Assembly: GCA_018900295.1 (NCBI GenBank)
Contig: JAHIGH010000093.1
Span: 1-11,034 of the forward strand
Length of the DNA: 11,034 bases
Reading direction: 5' to 3'
Origin: Patescibacteria group bacterium
Lineage (GTDB): Bacteria; Patescibacteriota; Microgenomatia; Levybacterales; UBA12049
Made by a program: the position numbers and the translations under genes. Below the pieces are notes generated by a model that was not told the origin of the DNA, searched no databases, and saw nothing but the letters and a program-made list of their open reading frames with translations. Positions 1 through 5,824 of the stretch are shown here, one piece after another. The stretch's first letter is position 1, and every line of letters starts with the position of its first letter.

Positions 1-533
1 TCATTATTTTTTACTCTTTGCCTGATATTGGTTGAAGATATATTTGTAAGGATCAACCCGTCAGATTTTAGCACAATAATACTCTTGGGGATACTCTGTA
101 AATTAAAATCCTGCTTCACTTCTTCCTCTATTTTGGGCGATACAGGCTCCCTTGGAAATATAACTAAATTGTATTTACGGATAATCTCTTGCCAGCCTTT
201 GTATTTCCTGAAACTCTCAACCTGATCGCTTCCGATGATCCAATAAAAAATATGCTCTGGAAATTTGTTCGTTAATCCGGCAAGAGTATCAACCGTAAAA
301 CTTTGTTTGTTTTGCGTGATCTCATACTCACTGACTTTTATACTGTCATTTGCTAAAAATTTAGTCATCGCCAGTCTATGCTCAACTGACGCCAGCGTTT
401 TATGAAACGGATGTTGGTTGCATGGCATCAACCAGATTTCATCAAGCCTCAGGATATTCTTAACCTGCGAACTGATCAAAAGATGTCCGAGATGCGGCGG
501 ATCAAAACTCCCGCCCAGTATTCCGATCTTCAT
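1..533 (-). CDS. nadD: Nicotinate-nucleotide adenylyltransferase (NadD-like), C-terminus cut by window edge
   Basis: The visible 177 residues begin MKIGILGGSFDPPHLGHL, the N-terminal nucleotidyltransferase motif (GGSFDPPHxGH) in which the two His residues bind the ATP phosphates. About residue 110 comes a WIIGSDQ segment and near the visible end ISSTNIRQR, matching the conserved (I/V)SSTxIRxR motif of NadD. The family transfers AMP from ATP to nicotinate mononucleotide, giving deamido-NAD in cytosolic NAD synthesis. NadD is usually 190-215 residues, so only a short C-terminal helix should be missing. The reading frame is still open at base 1. It starts 33 bases after the stop of the upstream membrane protein on the same strand, so the two may be co-transcribed. 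The main alternative in this superfamily, phosphopantetheine adenylyltransferase (CoaD), is shorter and lacks the ISSTxIR ending. Confidence 0.9.
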   Translation of the reverse strand, partial: MKIGILGGSFDPPHLGHLLISSQVKNILRLDEIWLMPCNQHPFHKTLASVEHRLAMTKFLANDSIKVSEYEITQNKQSFTVDTLAGLTNKFPEHIFYWIIGSDQVESFRKYKGWQEIIRKYNLVIFPREPVSPKIEEEVKQDFNLQSIPKSIIVLKSDGLILTNISSTNIRQRVKNN

Positions 534-566
534 TTTACATATCCCGTTTTCCTCTAAAAGTAAAAA

Positions 567-1130
567 TTACAGAAATTGAACGCTTTTTATTATATCAATA
601 AAAATATTCTCATATCCGGGTTCCGGTTTTAAATCATACTTGGTAAAAAACATTTCAAAAATTAGAAGCTTGTCTCCTTTAGTTGCATAGACAAAATTAT
701 CTGCTCTTTGCCACCTTACTGAGCCGGCATTCAAAACTTCAGCTTGTCCCTGACTCAACGAATTTTGACCTACAAATTGATCAAAAGAGTATTTTTTAGC
801 ATCATAACAAATAAAGGACAAAATCGAGTTTTTTGGCGGCAGGCTTCCTTTGGCCGGCTCATTAAAAGTAGCTTCAGACAAAGGTTTTTGAGGGAGAGGA
901 AGGATCAGATTAGATTTTGTCCAATCTTTTGGGTATTTGAAACTTATTTTACAGATCTCGTCAGAATATTTTCCGGCAGTCTCTGATATGGTTTCTTGAT
1001 ACAACGAGAGATTGTTACTTGGAGCCTTTTCCTTTCTTCCTTGTTTTGCTAATAAAATTATACCGACTATCAAAACAGTTATAATAACGCTTCCAATGAT
1101 AAATGCGTTTCCACTGAATTTTTGTTTCAT
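567..1130 (-). CDS. Single-pass membrane-anchored hypothetical protein (187 aa)
   Basis: Not recognised with confidence. An N-terminal hydrophobic helix at about residues 9-28 follows a short basic start (MKQK), giving an anchored protein with the remaining 155 residues outside the membrane. The outer part begins CKISFKYPKDW, the layout seen at the start of PsbP-like or lipoprotein-type domains, in which a Cys and an aromatic strand precede a YPxxW turn. The protein ends with a short helix-strand (IDIIKSVQFL), also usual in that fold. There are two Cys residues, at about 60 and 108, which could pair outside the cell. There is no lipobox. ATG at 1130 is the only sensible start, and an extended -10 element lies just upstream. 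It precedes nadD by 33 bases. A PsbP-like fold is inference only. Confidence 0.75.
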   Translation of the reverse strand: MKQKFSGNAFIIGSVIITVLIVGIILLAKQGRKEKAPSNNLSLYQETISETAGKYSDEICKISFKYPKDWTKSNLILPLPQKPLSEATFNEPAKGSLPPKNSILSFICYDAKKYSFDQFVGQNSLSQGQAEVLNAGSVRWQRADNFVYATKGDKLLIFEMFFTKYDLKPEPGYENIFIDIIKSVQFL

Positions 1131-1141
1131 TGCTGGTTTTT

Positions 1142-1150
1142 ATTCTAACA
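1142..1150 (-). promoter_or_regulatory. Extended -10 promoter for the 187-aa membrane protein
   Basis: On the minus strand the bases read TGTTAGAAT, an extended -10 (TGn plus TAGAAT) ending 11 bases before the ATG at 1130. Predicted transcription starts about 5 bases before the start codon, so the leader is very short. No good -35 is visible. It is divergent from the TR promoter 16 bases away. Confidence 0.45.
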
Positions 1151-1165
1151 CAGCCTAACTTTTTT

Positions 1166-1174
1166 TGTTATACT
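1166..1174 (+). promoter_or_regulatory. Extended -10 promoter for the DGR template RNA
   Basis: TGTTATACT is a close match to the extended -10 consensus (TGnTATAAT). Predicted start of transcription is about 1180-1182, roughly 10 bases before the template repeat begins. Transcription from here would produce TR RNA and run on through the spacer into the reverse transcriptase gene. No convincing -35 is present, which is tolerated with an extended -10. Confidence 0.55.
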
Positions 1175-1191
1175 AAAACTACGTTTCGAGC

Positions 1192-1326
1192 TAACGCCTT
1201 TCTACGGGGTGCGAACTAGAACAACAGTTCCAACGCCGGAGTGTTCACACTCAATCTGAACAATACTCCGTCTAACTCGGGGAACAACAACATTGGGTTT
1301 CGTTGCGCGGTTGCCCCGTGAGTAAT
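1192..1326 (+). repeat. DGR template repeat (TR)
   Basis: This 135-base non-coding segment matches, in inverted orientation, positions 3333-3467, the 3' end of the lectin-type target gene. TR position p pairs with VR position 4659 minus p. There are 15 mismatches and no gaps, and all 15 fall on TR adenines (11 A-to-G, 4 A-to-T in the VR). None of the 100 non-adenine positions differs. The TR has 35 adenines, clustered in AAC and AAT codons when read in the target frame. The last stretch, 1291-1326, is invariant and GC-rich up to the copied TGA stop, as expected for the initiation-of-mutagenic-homology end. Unusually, the target-frame reading contains an amber codon at 1217-1219. It lies directly upstream of the reverse transcriptase gene. 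Confidence 0.95.
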
Positions 1327-1518
1327 CAACTTTGGCGCGATCCTTAGTGAAATAAGTCTGTGCATTTCATAAGGCAGGGCCGCAATTAATTACAAGCTTG
1401 AAACGCTAATCCTGTTTTAGTAGCTTACTCTACTTTTCAGGATAAAAGAAAGCGAAGGGGCAGTTCAGAACCGGATGAATAACAAAAGAACTGCCCCATT
1501 GCGTTTATACTTAAAAAT
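1327..1518 (+). ncRNA. Structured spacer of the DGR template RNA
   Basis: This 192-base non-coding stretch between TR and the reverse transcriptase can form three successive hairpins. H1 pairs 1342-1353 with 1364-1374: 11 pairs, one bulged G at 1347, 10-base loop. H2 pairs 1409-1414 with 1438-1443 and, inside, 1419-1423 with 1430-1434. H3 pairs 1457-1466 with 1488-1497: 10 perfect pairs, starting GGGGCAGTTC, 21-base loop. H3 is not followed by a T-run, so it does not look like a terminator. In the Bordetella phage DGR the RNA downstream of TR binds RT-Avd and primes cDNA synthesis. By analogy this spacer should be part of the functional TR RNA, which is inference. H3 ends 21 bases before the RT start codon and might also influence its translation. 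Confidence 0.6.
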
Positions 1519-2679
1519 GTGTTTGAGGAAATTATTTCATTTAAAAATCTTCTGAAAGCGTATTACCGCACAAGAAGCAACAAAAGGTTCAGAAAAAAAC
1601 TCCAAAAAATTGAATTGGATTTCGAAGATCGGCTTATCAATATTGGAAAACAGCTAAAAAATGGCTCATATAAGCCAAAACAATATCATCAATTTTTGGT
1701 TTATGAACCCAAACTAAGACGTATTTCCGCTCCTGCCGTGATTGACCGCGTTGTTCACCACGCGATTATTAACATCATTGAACCAATTTTTGACCGCCAA
1801 TTTACTCCAAACACTTTTGCCTGTAGAAAAGGGAAGGGCACGCACTTTGGTATGCTGCAGGTAGCCGCTTGCTATAAAAAAATTGCTCAAAAACAGTCTG
1901 TTTTTTACGCCCTAAAGTGTGATATCAAAAGTTATTTTGCCAGTATCGACCATAAAATACTAATAAAGTTTTTAGCTCAGTCAATCTTGTGCCAAAGAAC
2001 ATTTAAATTGCTGAAAATAATTATTAATTCATACCACGATTCACCGGGGAAAGGCATCCCTATCGGTAATTTAACCTCTCAGCTTTTTGCCAATATTTAC
2101 CTTCACCGATTAGATGTTTTTGTAACCAAAGAGCTTAAGGAAGAACATTATTTTCGCTACATGGACGACTTTGTAATTTTATCGCCGGACAAAACCTATC
2201 TCATCCAATTGCGGGAAAAAATCAGAACCTTTTTGCAAAGTAACTTAGAATTAACGCTTCATCCTCGCAAAGCTAATATTTTTATGGCCGGCAGGGGGTT
2301 GGATTTTATCGGCTATATGATAAAGCCAACCGGTATTACTATCCGCAAAAAAACCTTGAGACGCTATAAAAAAAGACACAAGAAAAGATTGAAACAACTC
2401 CGGGAATACAAACGCCTTAAAAAAATCCAAGGGCTTGCTCAACCCTCACTGTTTGAAGACCGTCAGGAAAATAATCCTAAGGCGGAACAATCCGCGGAAA
2501 AGATTAAAGCCCTAAAAACAAAAATAAGAGCTTCAAGAAATTCCCTTAAAGGATTTTTGCGATATTCAAAATACGAAAGACTGAAAACCGGAGGAGTAGA
2601 GGTGAACGGAATCGTTATTCCCAGGATTTTTCCTAAAAAGAAATATACCCCTCTGCTTTCAAATTGCAAAAAAGTATAA
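1519..2679 (+). CDS. Diversity-generating retroelement reverse transcriptase
   Basis: This 386-residue reverse transcriptase copies template-repeat RNA with adenine-specific errors to diversify the target gene. Visible RT motifs in order: motif A CDIKSYFASIDH at 134-145 with catalytic D135; the DGR-specific motif IGNLTSQ at 182-188, where most RTs have QGxxxSP; the catalytic YMDD box at 214-217; HPRKANI near 248-254; and LDFIGY at 261-266. A very basic, Lys/Arg-rich segment at about 277-305 and a GFLRYSKY segment at 345-352 form the thumb and C-terminal RNA-binding region. Length is typical of DGR RTs (300-400 aa) and no maturase or Cas1 domain is fused. Start is GTG at 1519; an ATG at 1517 is out of frame, and no Shine-Dalgarno is visible. 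It lies 192 bases after TR and converges with avd and the target gene. Confidence 0.95.
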   Translation: MFEEIISFKNLLKAYYRTRSNKRFRKKLQKIELDFEDRLINIGKQLKNGSYKPKQYHQFLVYEPKLRRISAPAVIDRVVHHAIINIIEPIFDRQFTPNTFACRKGKGTHFGMLQVAACYKKIAQKQSVFYALKCDIKSYFASIDHKILIKFLAQSILCQRTFKLLKIIINSYHDSPGKGIPIGNLTSQLFANIYLHRLDVFVTKELKEEHYFRYMDDFVILSPDKTYLIQLREKIRTFLQSNLELTLHPRKANIFMAGRGLDFIGYMIKPTGITIRKKTLRRYKKRHKKRLKQLREYKRLKKIQGLAQPSLFEDRQENNPKAEQSAEKIKALKTKIRASRNSLKGFLRYSKYERLKTGGVEVNGIVIPRIFPKKKYTPLLSNCKKV

Positions 2680-2793
2680 TACCTAACGAAGCAATCATTA
2701 CATTACGTTTATATTTCTATATCAGCCCAATTCCCATTTGAAAGCTACGGTGGGTATATACCAAATTTTTGCAAAATGATTGCGGAGTGGTAT
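2679..2793. repeat. Interrupted inverted repeat between the convergent RT and avd genes
   Basis: The arms at 2679-2699 and 2775-2793 share ATACC at their outer ends and a perfect 9-base inner match, GCAATCATT paired with AATGATTGC. A 10-base palindrome, GGTATATACC, lies inside at 2753-2762. It spans the whole gap between the RT and avd stop codons. There are no T-runs typical of intrinsic terminators. It may be a remnant of an inserted element or a weak transcription barrier. Confidence 0.4.
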
Positions 2794-2797
2794 AGCA

Positions 2798-3136
2798 TTA
2801 CTTCCCGGTTGATTTCTGCCAGGCGGTTAATAATCTGCCAATCTCATTAATATTCTCCATTATATATTGATATTTTTTAATCGGAAGAAAATTTACATCT
2901 TTGGCTATACGAACATAAATTCGAAATAAATCCAAATTAACCGAGATTTGATTCTGTTCTTTAAGGCGATCGGGTTTACTATTAGCAATAATCGTCAGTT
3001 TTATCATTTCCATATTGGTTTGCAGAAGGTAATTAGAAAGCAAAAAACGCTGGTTTTTGGGAAATTTAGCAACCGTTTTATGGGTATATAAATACAGATC
3101 ATAAAGTTTTTGAAAAATAATCAGTTGGTCAATCAT
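2798..3136 (-). CDS. avd: DGR accessory variability protein (Avd-like, four-helix bundle)
   Basis: This 112-residue, basic, all-helical protein belongs to the Avd / 23S rRNA intervening-sequence four-helix-bundle family. Avd forms a barrel-shaped pentamer that binds the DGR reverse transcriptase and TR RNA and is required for mutagenic retrohoming. Seen here: helix 1 (about 3-22) with the family pattern YDLYLYTHKTVAKFPKNQRF, helix 2 (29-52), helix 3 (about 66-82, LFRIYVRIAKD) and helix 4 (86-108) with the characteristic NEIGRLLTAWQKS ending. ATG at 3136 has an AGGGA Shine-Dalgarno 3 bases upstream. It is on the same strand as the target gene, 201 bases downstream of it, but a terminator and the 125-bp repeat lie between, so separate transcription is likely. 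Its convergent placement to RT is unusual. Confidence 0.9.
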   Translation of the reverse strand: MIDQLIIFQKLYDLYLYTHKTVAKFPKNQRFLLSNYLLQTNMEMIKLTIIANSKPDRLKEQNQISVNLDLFRIYVRIAKDVNFLPIKKYQYIMENINEIGRLLTAWQKSTGK

Positions 3137-3153
3137 AATCCCTGCAAATTATA
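3137..3153 (-). promoter_or_regulatory. avd -10 element and ribosome binding site
   Basis: On the minus strand a perfect TATAAT (3148-3153) stands 11 bases before the avd ATG, with AGGGA between. The palindromic repeat begins only 3 bases upstream of the -10, so any -35 would have to come from inside the repeat, where CCGACC sits at 18-base spacing. The very short leader leaves the exact transcription start open. Confidence 0.4.
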
Positions 3154-3156
3154 AAA

Positions 3157-3281
3157 CTCCCACGACCTTATGGTCGGGGTTTCATTCCAATACTTCGTTG
3201 GGAGTGAAATCCCTCCGAAGCAGAAAATCTTCGCATTCATTCCCGATCTTACGATCGGGGTTTTCTGCGAAGGGGGATAAA
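3157..3281. repeat. 125-bp palindromic repeat element, intergenic copy
   Basis: Matches 6321-6445 in the same orientation at 123 of 125 positions (differences at 3171 and 3267). It contains two hairpins 81 bases apart: CGACC-TTAT-GGTCG from 3163 and CGATC-TTAC-GATCG from 3244. These are nested within longer imperfect pairings, CTCCCA (3157-3162) with TGGGAG (3199-3204) and GCAGAAAA with TTTTCTGC. No transposase is encoded. It lies between avd and the target-gene terminator and touches the terminator's T-run. It looks like a small mobile palindromic element (REP or MITE type), with the other copy inside the Fic coding region. Confidence 0.85.
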
Positions 3282-3303
3282 AAAAATTTCCGCTTCGCGG
3301 AAA
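3279..3303 (-). terminator. Intrinsic terminator / hairpin downstream of the DGR variable repeat
   Basis: On the minus strand TTTCCGC-GAA-GCGGAAA forms a 7-pair stem with a 3-base loop, followed by eight Ts. This is a good intrinsic terminator for the target gene. It starts 29 bases after the end of VR. In the Bordetella phage DGR a short GC-rich DNA hairpin just downstream of VR stimulates retrohoming, so it may serve both purposes; that second role is inference. Confidence 0.8.
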
Positions 3304-3332
3304 GATAATTAGATAAAAAAGATAGCTACGTA

Positions 3333-3467
3333 ATTACTCACGGGGCAACCGCGCAACGAAACCCAATGCCGCTGTTCCCCGAGTTAGACGGAGTACCGTT
3401 CAGATAGAGCGTGAACACTCCGGCGCTGGAACCGTAGCTCCAGACCGCACCCCGTAGAAAGGCGTAA
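3333..3467 (-). repeat. DGR variable repeat (VR) at the 3' end of the target gene
   Basis: This is the diversified partner of TR 1192-1326. It covers the last 43 codons of the target gene plus its TGA stop and 5 bases beyond. The 15 differences from TR change 11 amino acids (801-residue numbering: Y760, V767, W768, S769, Y770, G771, S773, Y780, G783, S791, G792) and one codon silently (T778). Three TR AAC codons remain as Asn (782, 787, 790). The 36 bases at the 3' end are identical to TR. In C-type-lectin DGR targets such positions line the exposed ligand-binding face. Confidence 0.95.
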
Positions 3468-5743
3468 ACTGTTGTATTCGTATCAGAAGGATCACTATAA
3501 TGATAAATCCTGCCAACACGCTGATTTGCATTCCAGGCAGAATTAGAAGGACGTATTACATCATAACCCATAGAAGATCCCTGCCCATTATTGAGAAGAT
3601 ACGATGTTAAACTACCACTGGCAAAATCACTCCACTGCCAATTAACAACACAACCTGCTCCCTGACATTCAGGCTCATCCTTTCTCAAAACCGTATTATC
3701 CGTCCATTCCCACAAATTGCCGGCCAAATCCCAAATTACTTCACCATTGGCAAGGAAATGAGTCCGTCTTTGCGTCGCCCCGGAGCCGCAAGCGGTATTA
3801 GTATCTTTGGTTACCGTACCATAACAAACTTGTGAGTCATCAGTTGAGGCCTGGAGGCCGAAAGCCGGGCCATTATCATTATGGCCGGCTGCTAAATATT
3901 GACTACCCGGGCTATTGCCACAGCCGGTGCCGTTTAAGGCGCACCAATTGCTTCCCAATCTTTCCGTATTTCTGGCAATAGTCATCCATTCATTGTTGGT
4001 AATTAAATGCCAGCCGCGTGAATCACAATAACTCTTTGAGTCATTGGCTGTTCCGTCGTCTTGGGCTATGCGGGCAAGCGGCCACCCCGCTGCCGAAGAA
4101 ACAATCTGACGGGATCCGCCGCTGCAAGGATCTGCCGCATTATTCCAGGTATTATAACCTGTATCTGTTCCTGTAGTATCACCAACACCATTCCCGTCCG
4201 CGTCACATTTTGCCTCATATTTCATCACACAAAAATCAGAAGTACCATATAAAGGATCGCCCGGAACATGAATAAAACCGGAAGGACAGGCCACTTGGGC
4301 ATTAGCCGGCTCTAAAGATTGTATTTTGCCGAACTTCACCGCTCCGCCTAAAAGATCAACATAAACTTCAAATAAAGTTCGGTCGTAAGGATAAATCAGA
4401 AGATCATCCATTTTGCCGGCAAAATAGTTTGGGGTTGAGCCGGCTTTACCGACAAAGACAGCGCCGTCGGAAACAGTCCAAAGAGATAGAGCGGGAGAAG
4501 AAACAAGCCGGCCGTTGACATAAAAAGAGGCGTTACTGCCATTATAAGAAACAGCTGTATTGGTCCATTGAGAAACAGAAATGCCCGCGCCGGACGAAGT
4601 GACTGTTGTCCCGCCTAAAGCACCAAAGGTTAGCTCGCCGCCGCTGGTAAGCTGGAAAGTATAACCATTGGTATGTGGTTGAGAAACAAGAGTATAATTA
4701 CCCAAAGAGGAGACATAAATCCAGGTAGAAATAGTGATCGCCCCGCCTAATTGAAACTTTTCATGATTGCCCAAATCAACATAATCATCGGAGCCGTCGA
4801 ACTGGAGAGCATAGTTATTATTTCCTTGCACCCATTGGCTATTATTGGTAGGAAAATTGACCAAGGCCGCCCGGCTAAAATTTTGTAATCTATTCATTGC
4901 TTGTACCCCCGATCCGTCATCAAAGCCGATTTTAACCACCGGCTTACCTCGCTCCATTGAATACGCCAACGAGCCTTCATCACGAGCGCCGGACAGCAAG
5001 CGAACTTCATCAAGTGAGCCGTCTAAAAAGCTGGCATAAGTAGAAGCGCCGATTTTGGTAGCGCCTGAATAAAAGCTTGAGGAAGTATCGGAAATTGAAG
5101 TACCAACCGAACTGGTTGAGCCGTCGCGGACACCGTTGACATAAATATAAACAGCCCCCGGACTGGTGGCATTATAATAACCTTGTAGCAAATACCATTG
5201 ACCGGCAATAATCTGCGTTTTGCCGGTGGCGGTTTTGATATTGGCGGCGGTGCCATCGGTTGAGATTTGGAACTTGGGATAGGCTCTGCCGGTTGAGTTG
5301 GTTTGGATCATAACGCGATAACTTCTGATATCGGTGGTTTCATCCCATTTGGCCAAAACTGTTTGAATGGTGGTATCCGTTGAGGAAATTGTGTCAAACT
5401 TTACCCAGGCTTCAACCGAGAAACTGCCGGTTTGGGAAAAAGTTGAAGAATCATCAGCTTTGCCGTAATCGGTACTGCCGTTAAATCCTGCCCTTTTCCC
5501 GTATTTCCCTATCAATTCAAGTCCGGTAGGAGAACCGGAAGTAGCGGTAAGAGTTAGATTATTATTTCCCGCCCTGTCTTTAATGTTGGCGTCTCCTGTT
5601 CCTCCTTCAAAATCATAATAAACAACCGGCGTTTCCCAAACACTCCAGTCGGCTAGTGCATTCTTAGAAAAATGGCTCGCTAAAAATGAAAATGCCGCCA
5701 GGATGATAACTAAATCAAGAAGCAAATTTCTCATAATCTTCAT
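3338..5743 (-). CDS. Secreted LamG-LamG-C-type-lectin (FGE-like) protein, DGR target
   Basis: A large surface or secreted protein whose ligand-binding end is rewritten by the DGR. Numbering is from the Met at 5743 (801 aa). A signal peptide covers about 1-31 (MKIMRNLLLDLVIILAAFSF, then NALA before the mature DWSVWE). Two concanavalin-A-like LamG domains follow at about 40-255 (FNGSTDYG, FSVEAWVKF, DGSLDEVRL) and 272-465 (FDGSDDYVDLG, ITISTWIYV, GKMDDLLIYPYDRT). An FGE-sulfatase / C-type-lectin domain fills about 485-801 (SGFIHVPG, YCDSRGWHLITNNEW, VIWDLAGNLWEWTDN, GFRCAVAP). The catalytic Cys pair of true formylglycine-generating enzymes is absent near the end, so it is a binding domain, not an enzyme. 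The frame extends to ATG 5788, but a strong -10 overlaps that codon, so a start at 5743 is preferred. By eye its G+C content is higher than its neighbours'. Confidence 0.9.
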   Translation of the reverse strand: MKIMRNLLLDLVIILAAFSFLASHFSKNALADWSVWETPVVYYDFEGGTGDANIKDRAGNNNLTLTATSGSPTGLELIGKYGKRAGFNGSTDYGKADDSSTFSQTGSFSVEAWVKFDTISSTDTTIQTVLAKWDETTDIRSYRVMIQTNSTGRAYPKFQISTDGTAANIKTATGKTQIIAGQWYLLQGYYNATSPGAVYIYVNGVRDGSTSSVGTSISDTSSSFYSGATKIGASTYASFLDGSLDEVRLLSGARDEGSLAYSMERGKPVVKIGFDDGSGVQAMNRLQNFSRAALVNFPTNNSQWVQGNNNYALQFDGSDDYVDLGNHEKFQLGGAITISTWIYVSSLGNYTLVSQPHTNGYTFQLTSGGELTFGALGGTTVTSSGAGISVSQWTNTAVSYNGSNASFYVNGRLVSSPALSLWTVSDGAVFVGKAGSTPNYFAGKMDDLLIYPYDRTLFEVYVDLLGGAVKFGKIQSLEPANAQVACPSGFIHVPGDPLYGTSDFCVMKYEAKCDADGNGVGDTTGTDTGYNTWNNAADPCSGGSRQIVSSAAGWPLARIAQDDGTANDSKSYCDSRGWHLITNNEWMTIARNTERLGSNWCALNGTGCGNSPGSQYLAAGHNDNGPAFGLQASTDDSQVCYGTVTKDTNTACGSGATQRRTHFLANGEVIWDLAGNLWEWTDNTVLRKDEPECQGAGCVVNWQWSDFASGSLTSYLLNNGQGSSMGYDVIRPSNSAWNANQRVGRIYHYSDPSDTNTTVYAFLRGAVWSYGSSAGVFTLYLNGTPSNSGNSGIGFRCAVAP

Positions 5744-5786
5744 AATATAATTATGCAGAATTTTTTGATTTTTTGCAATTACTATC

Positions 5787-5816
5787 ATTGTAACCGTTCA
5801 GTTCAGTATTTGTCAA
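5787..5816 (-). promoter_or_regulatory. Sigma-70-type promoter of the DGR target gene
   Basis: On the minus strand TTGACA (5811-5816) and TACAAT (5787-5792) are separated by 18 bases. Predicted transcription start is about 5780. The -10 overlaps the upstream candidate ATG at 5786-5788, so that codon would not be in the mRNA; this favours the start at 5743 with a leader of about 37 bases. No Shine-Dalgarno is visible. Confidence 0.75.
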
Positions 5817-5824
5817 AACTTAAG

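Noticed and set aside
744..986. Plus-strand 80-codon frame opposite the 187-aa membrane protein
   Set aside because: Composition and lack of motifs suggest an antisense shadow; the minus-strand gene has a membrane helix and promoter.
1192..1326. TR as a truncated pseudogene of the target protein
   Set aside because: A pseudogene would collect changes at all bases. All 15 differences are at TR adenines, and an RT and Avd adjoin, so it is a DGR template.
1457..1497. Hairpin H3 as an intrinsic terminator or attenuator before RT
   Set aside because: The 10-pair stem has a 21-base loop and is followed by ATTGCG, not a T-run. Better explained as part of TR RNA.
1519..2679. Group II intron, retron or CRISPR-associated reverse transcriptase
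   Set aside because: No maturase, endonuclease or Cas1 domain, no intron RNA domains and no msr/msd. The IGNLTSQ motif plus TR, VR and Avd fit a DGR only.
3157..3281. CRISPR array
   Set aside because: Only two copies 3 kb apart, no regular short repeats with spacers, and no cas genes. The element is palindromic and lies partly inside a coding sequence.
3338..3340. Alternative genetic code with TGA read as an amino acid (known in some CPR groups)
   Set aside because: No TGA occurs inside any conserved protein here, and reading through the target's TGA would add only a few residues. Standard code 11 fits.
4061..5256. Open frames antisense to, or in another frame of, the target gene (for example 4061-4252, 4845-5039, 5023-5256)
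   Set aside because: They overlap a strongly supported gene, lack recognisable domains and have no start signals.
5743..5788. Upstream ATG at 5788 as the start of the DGR target protein (816 aa)
   Set aside because: A strong promoter's -10 (TACAAT, 5787-5792) overlaps this codon, so it should not be transcribed. The Met at 5743 also gives a cleaner signal peptide. Kept as an alternative.
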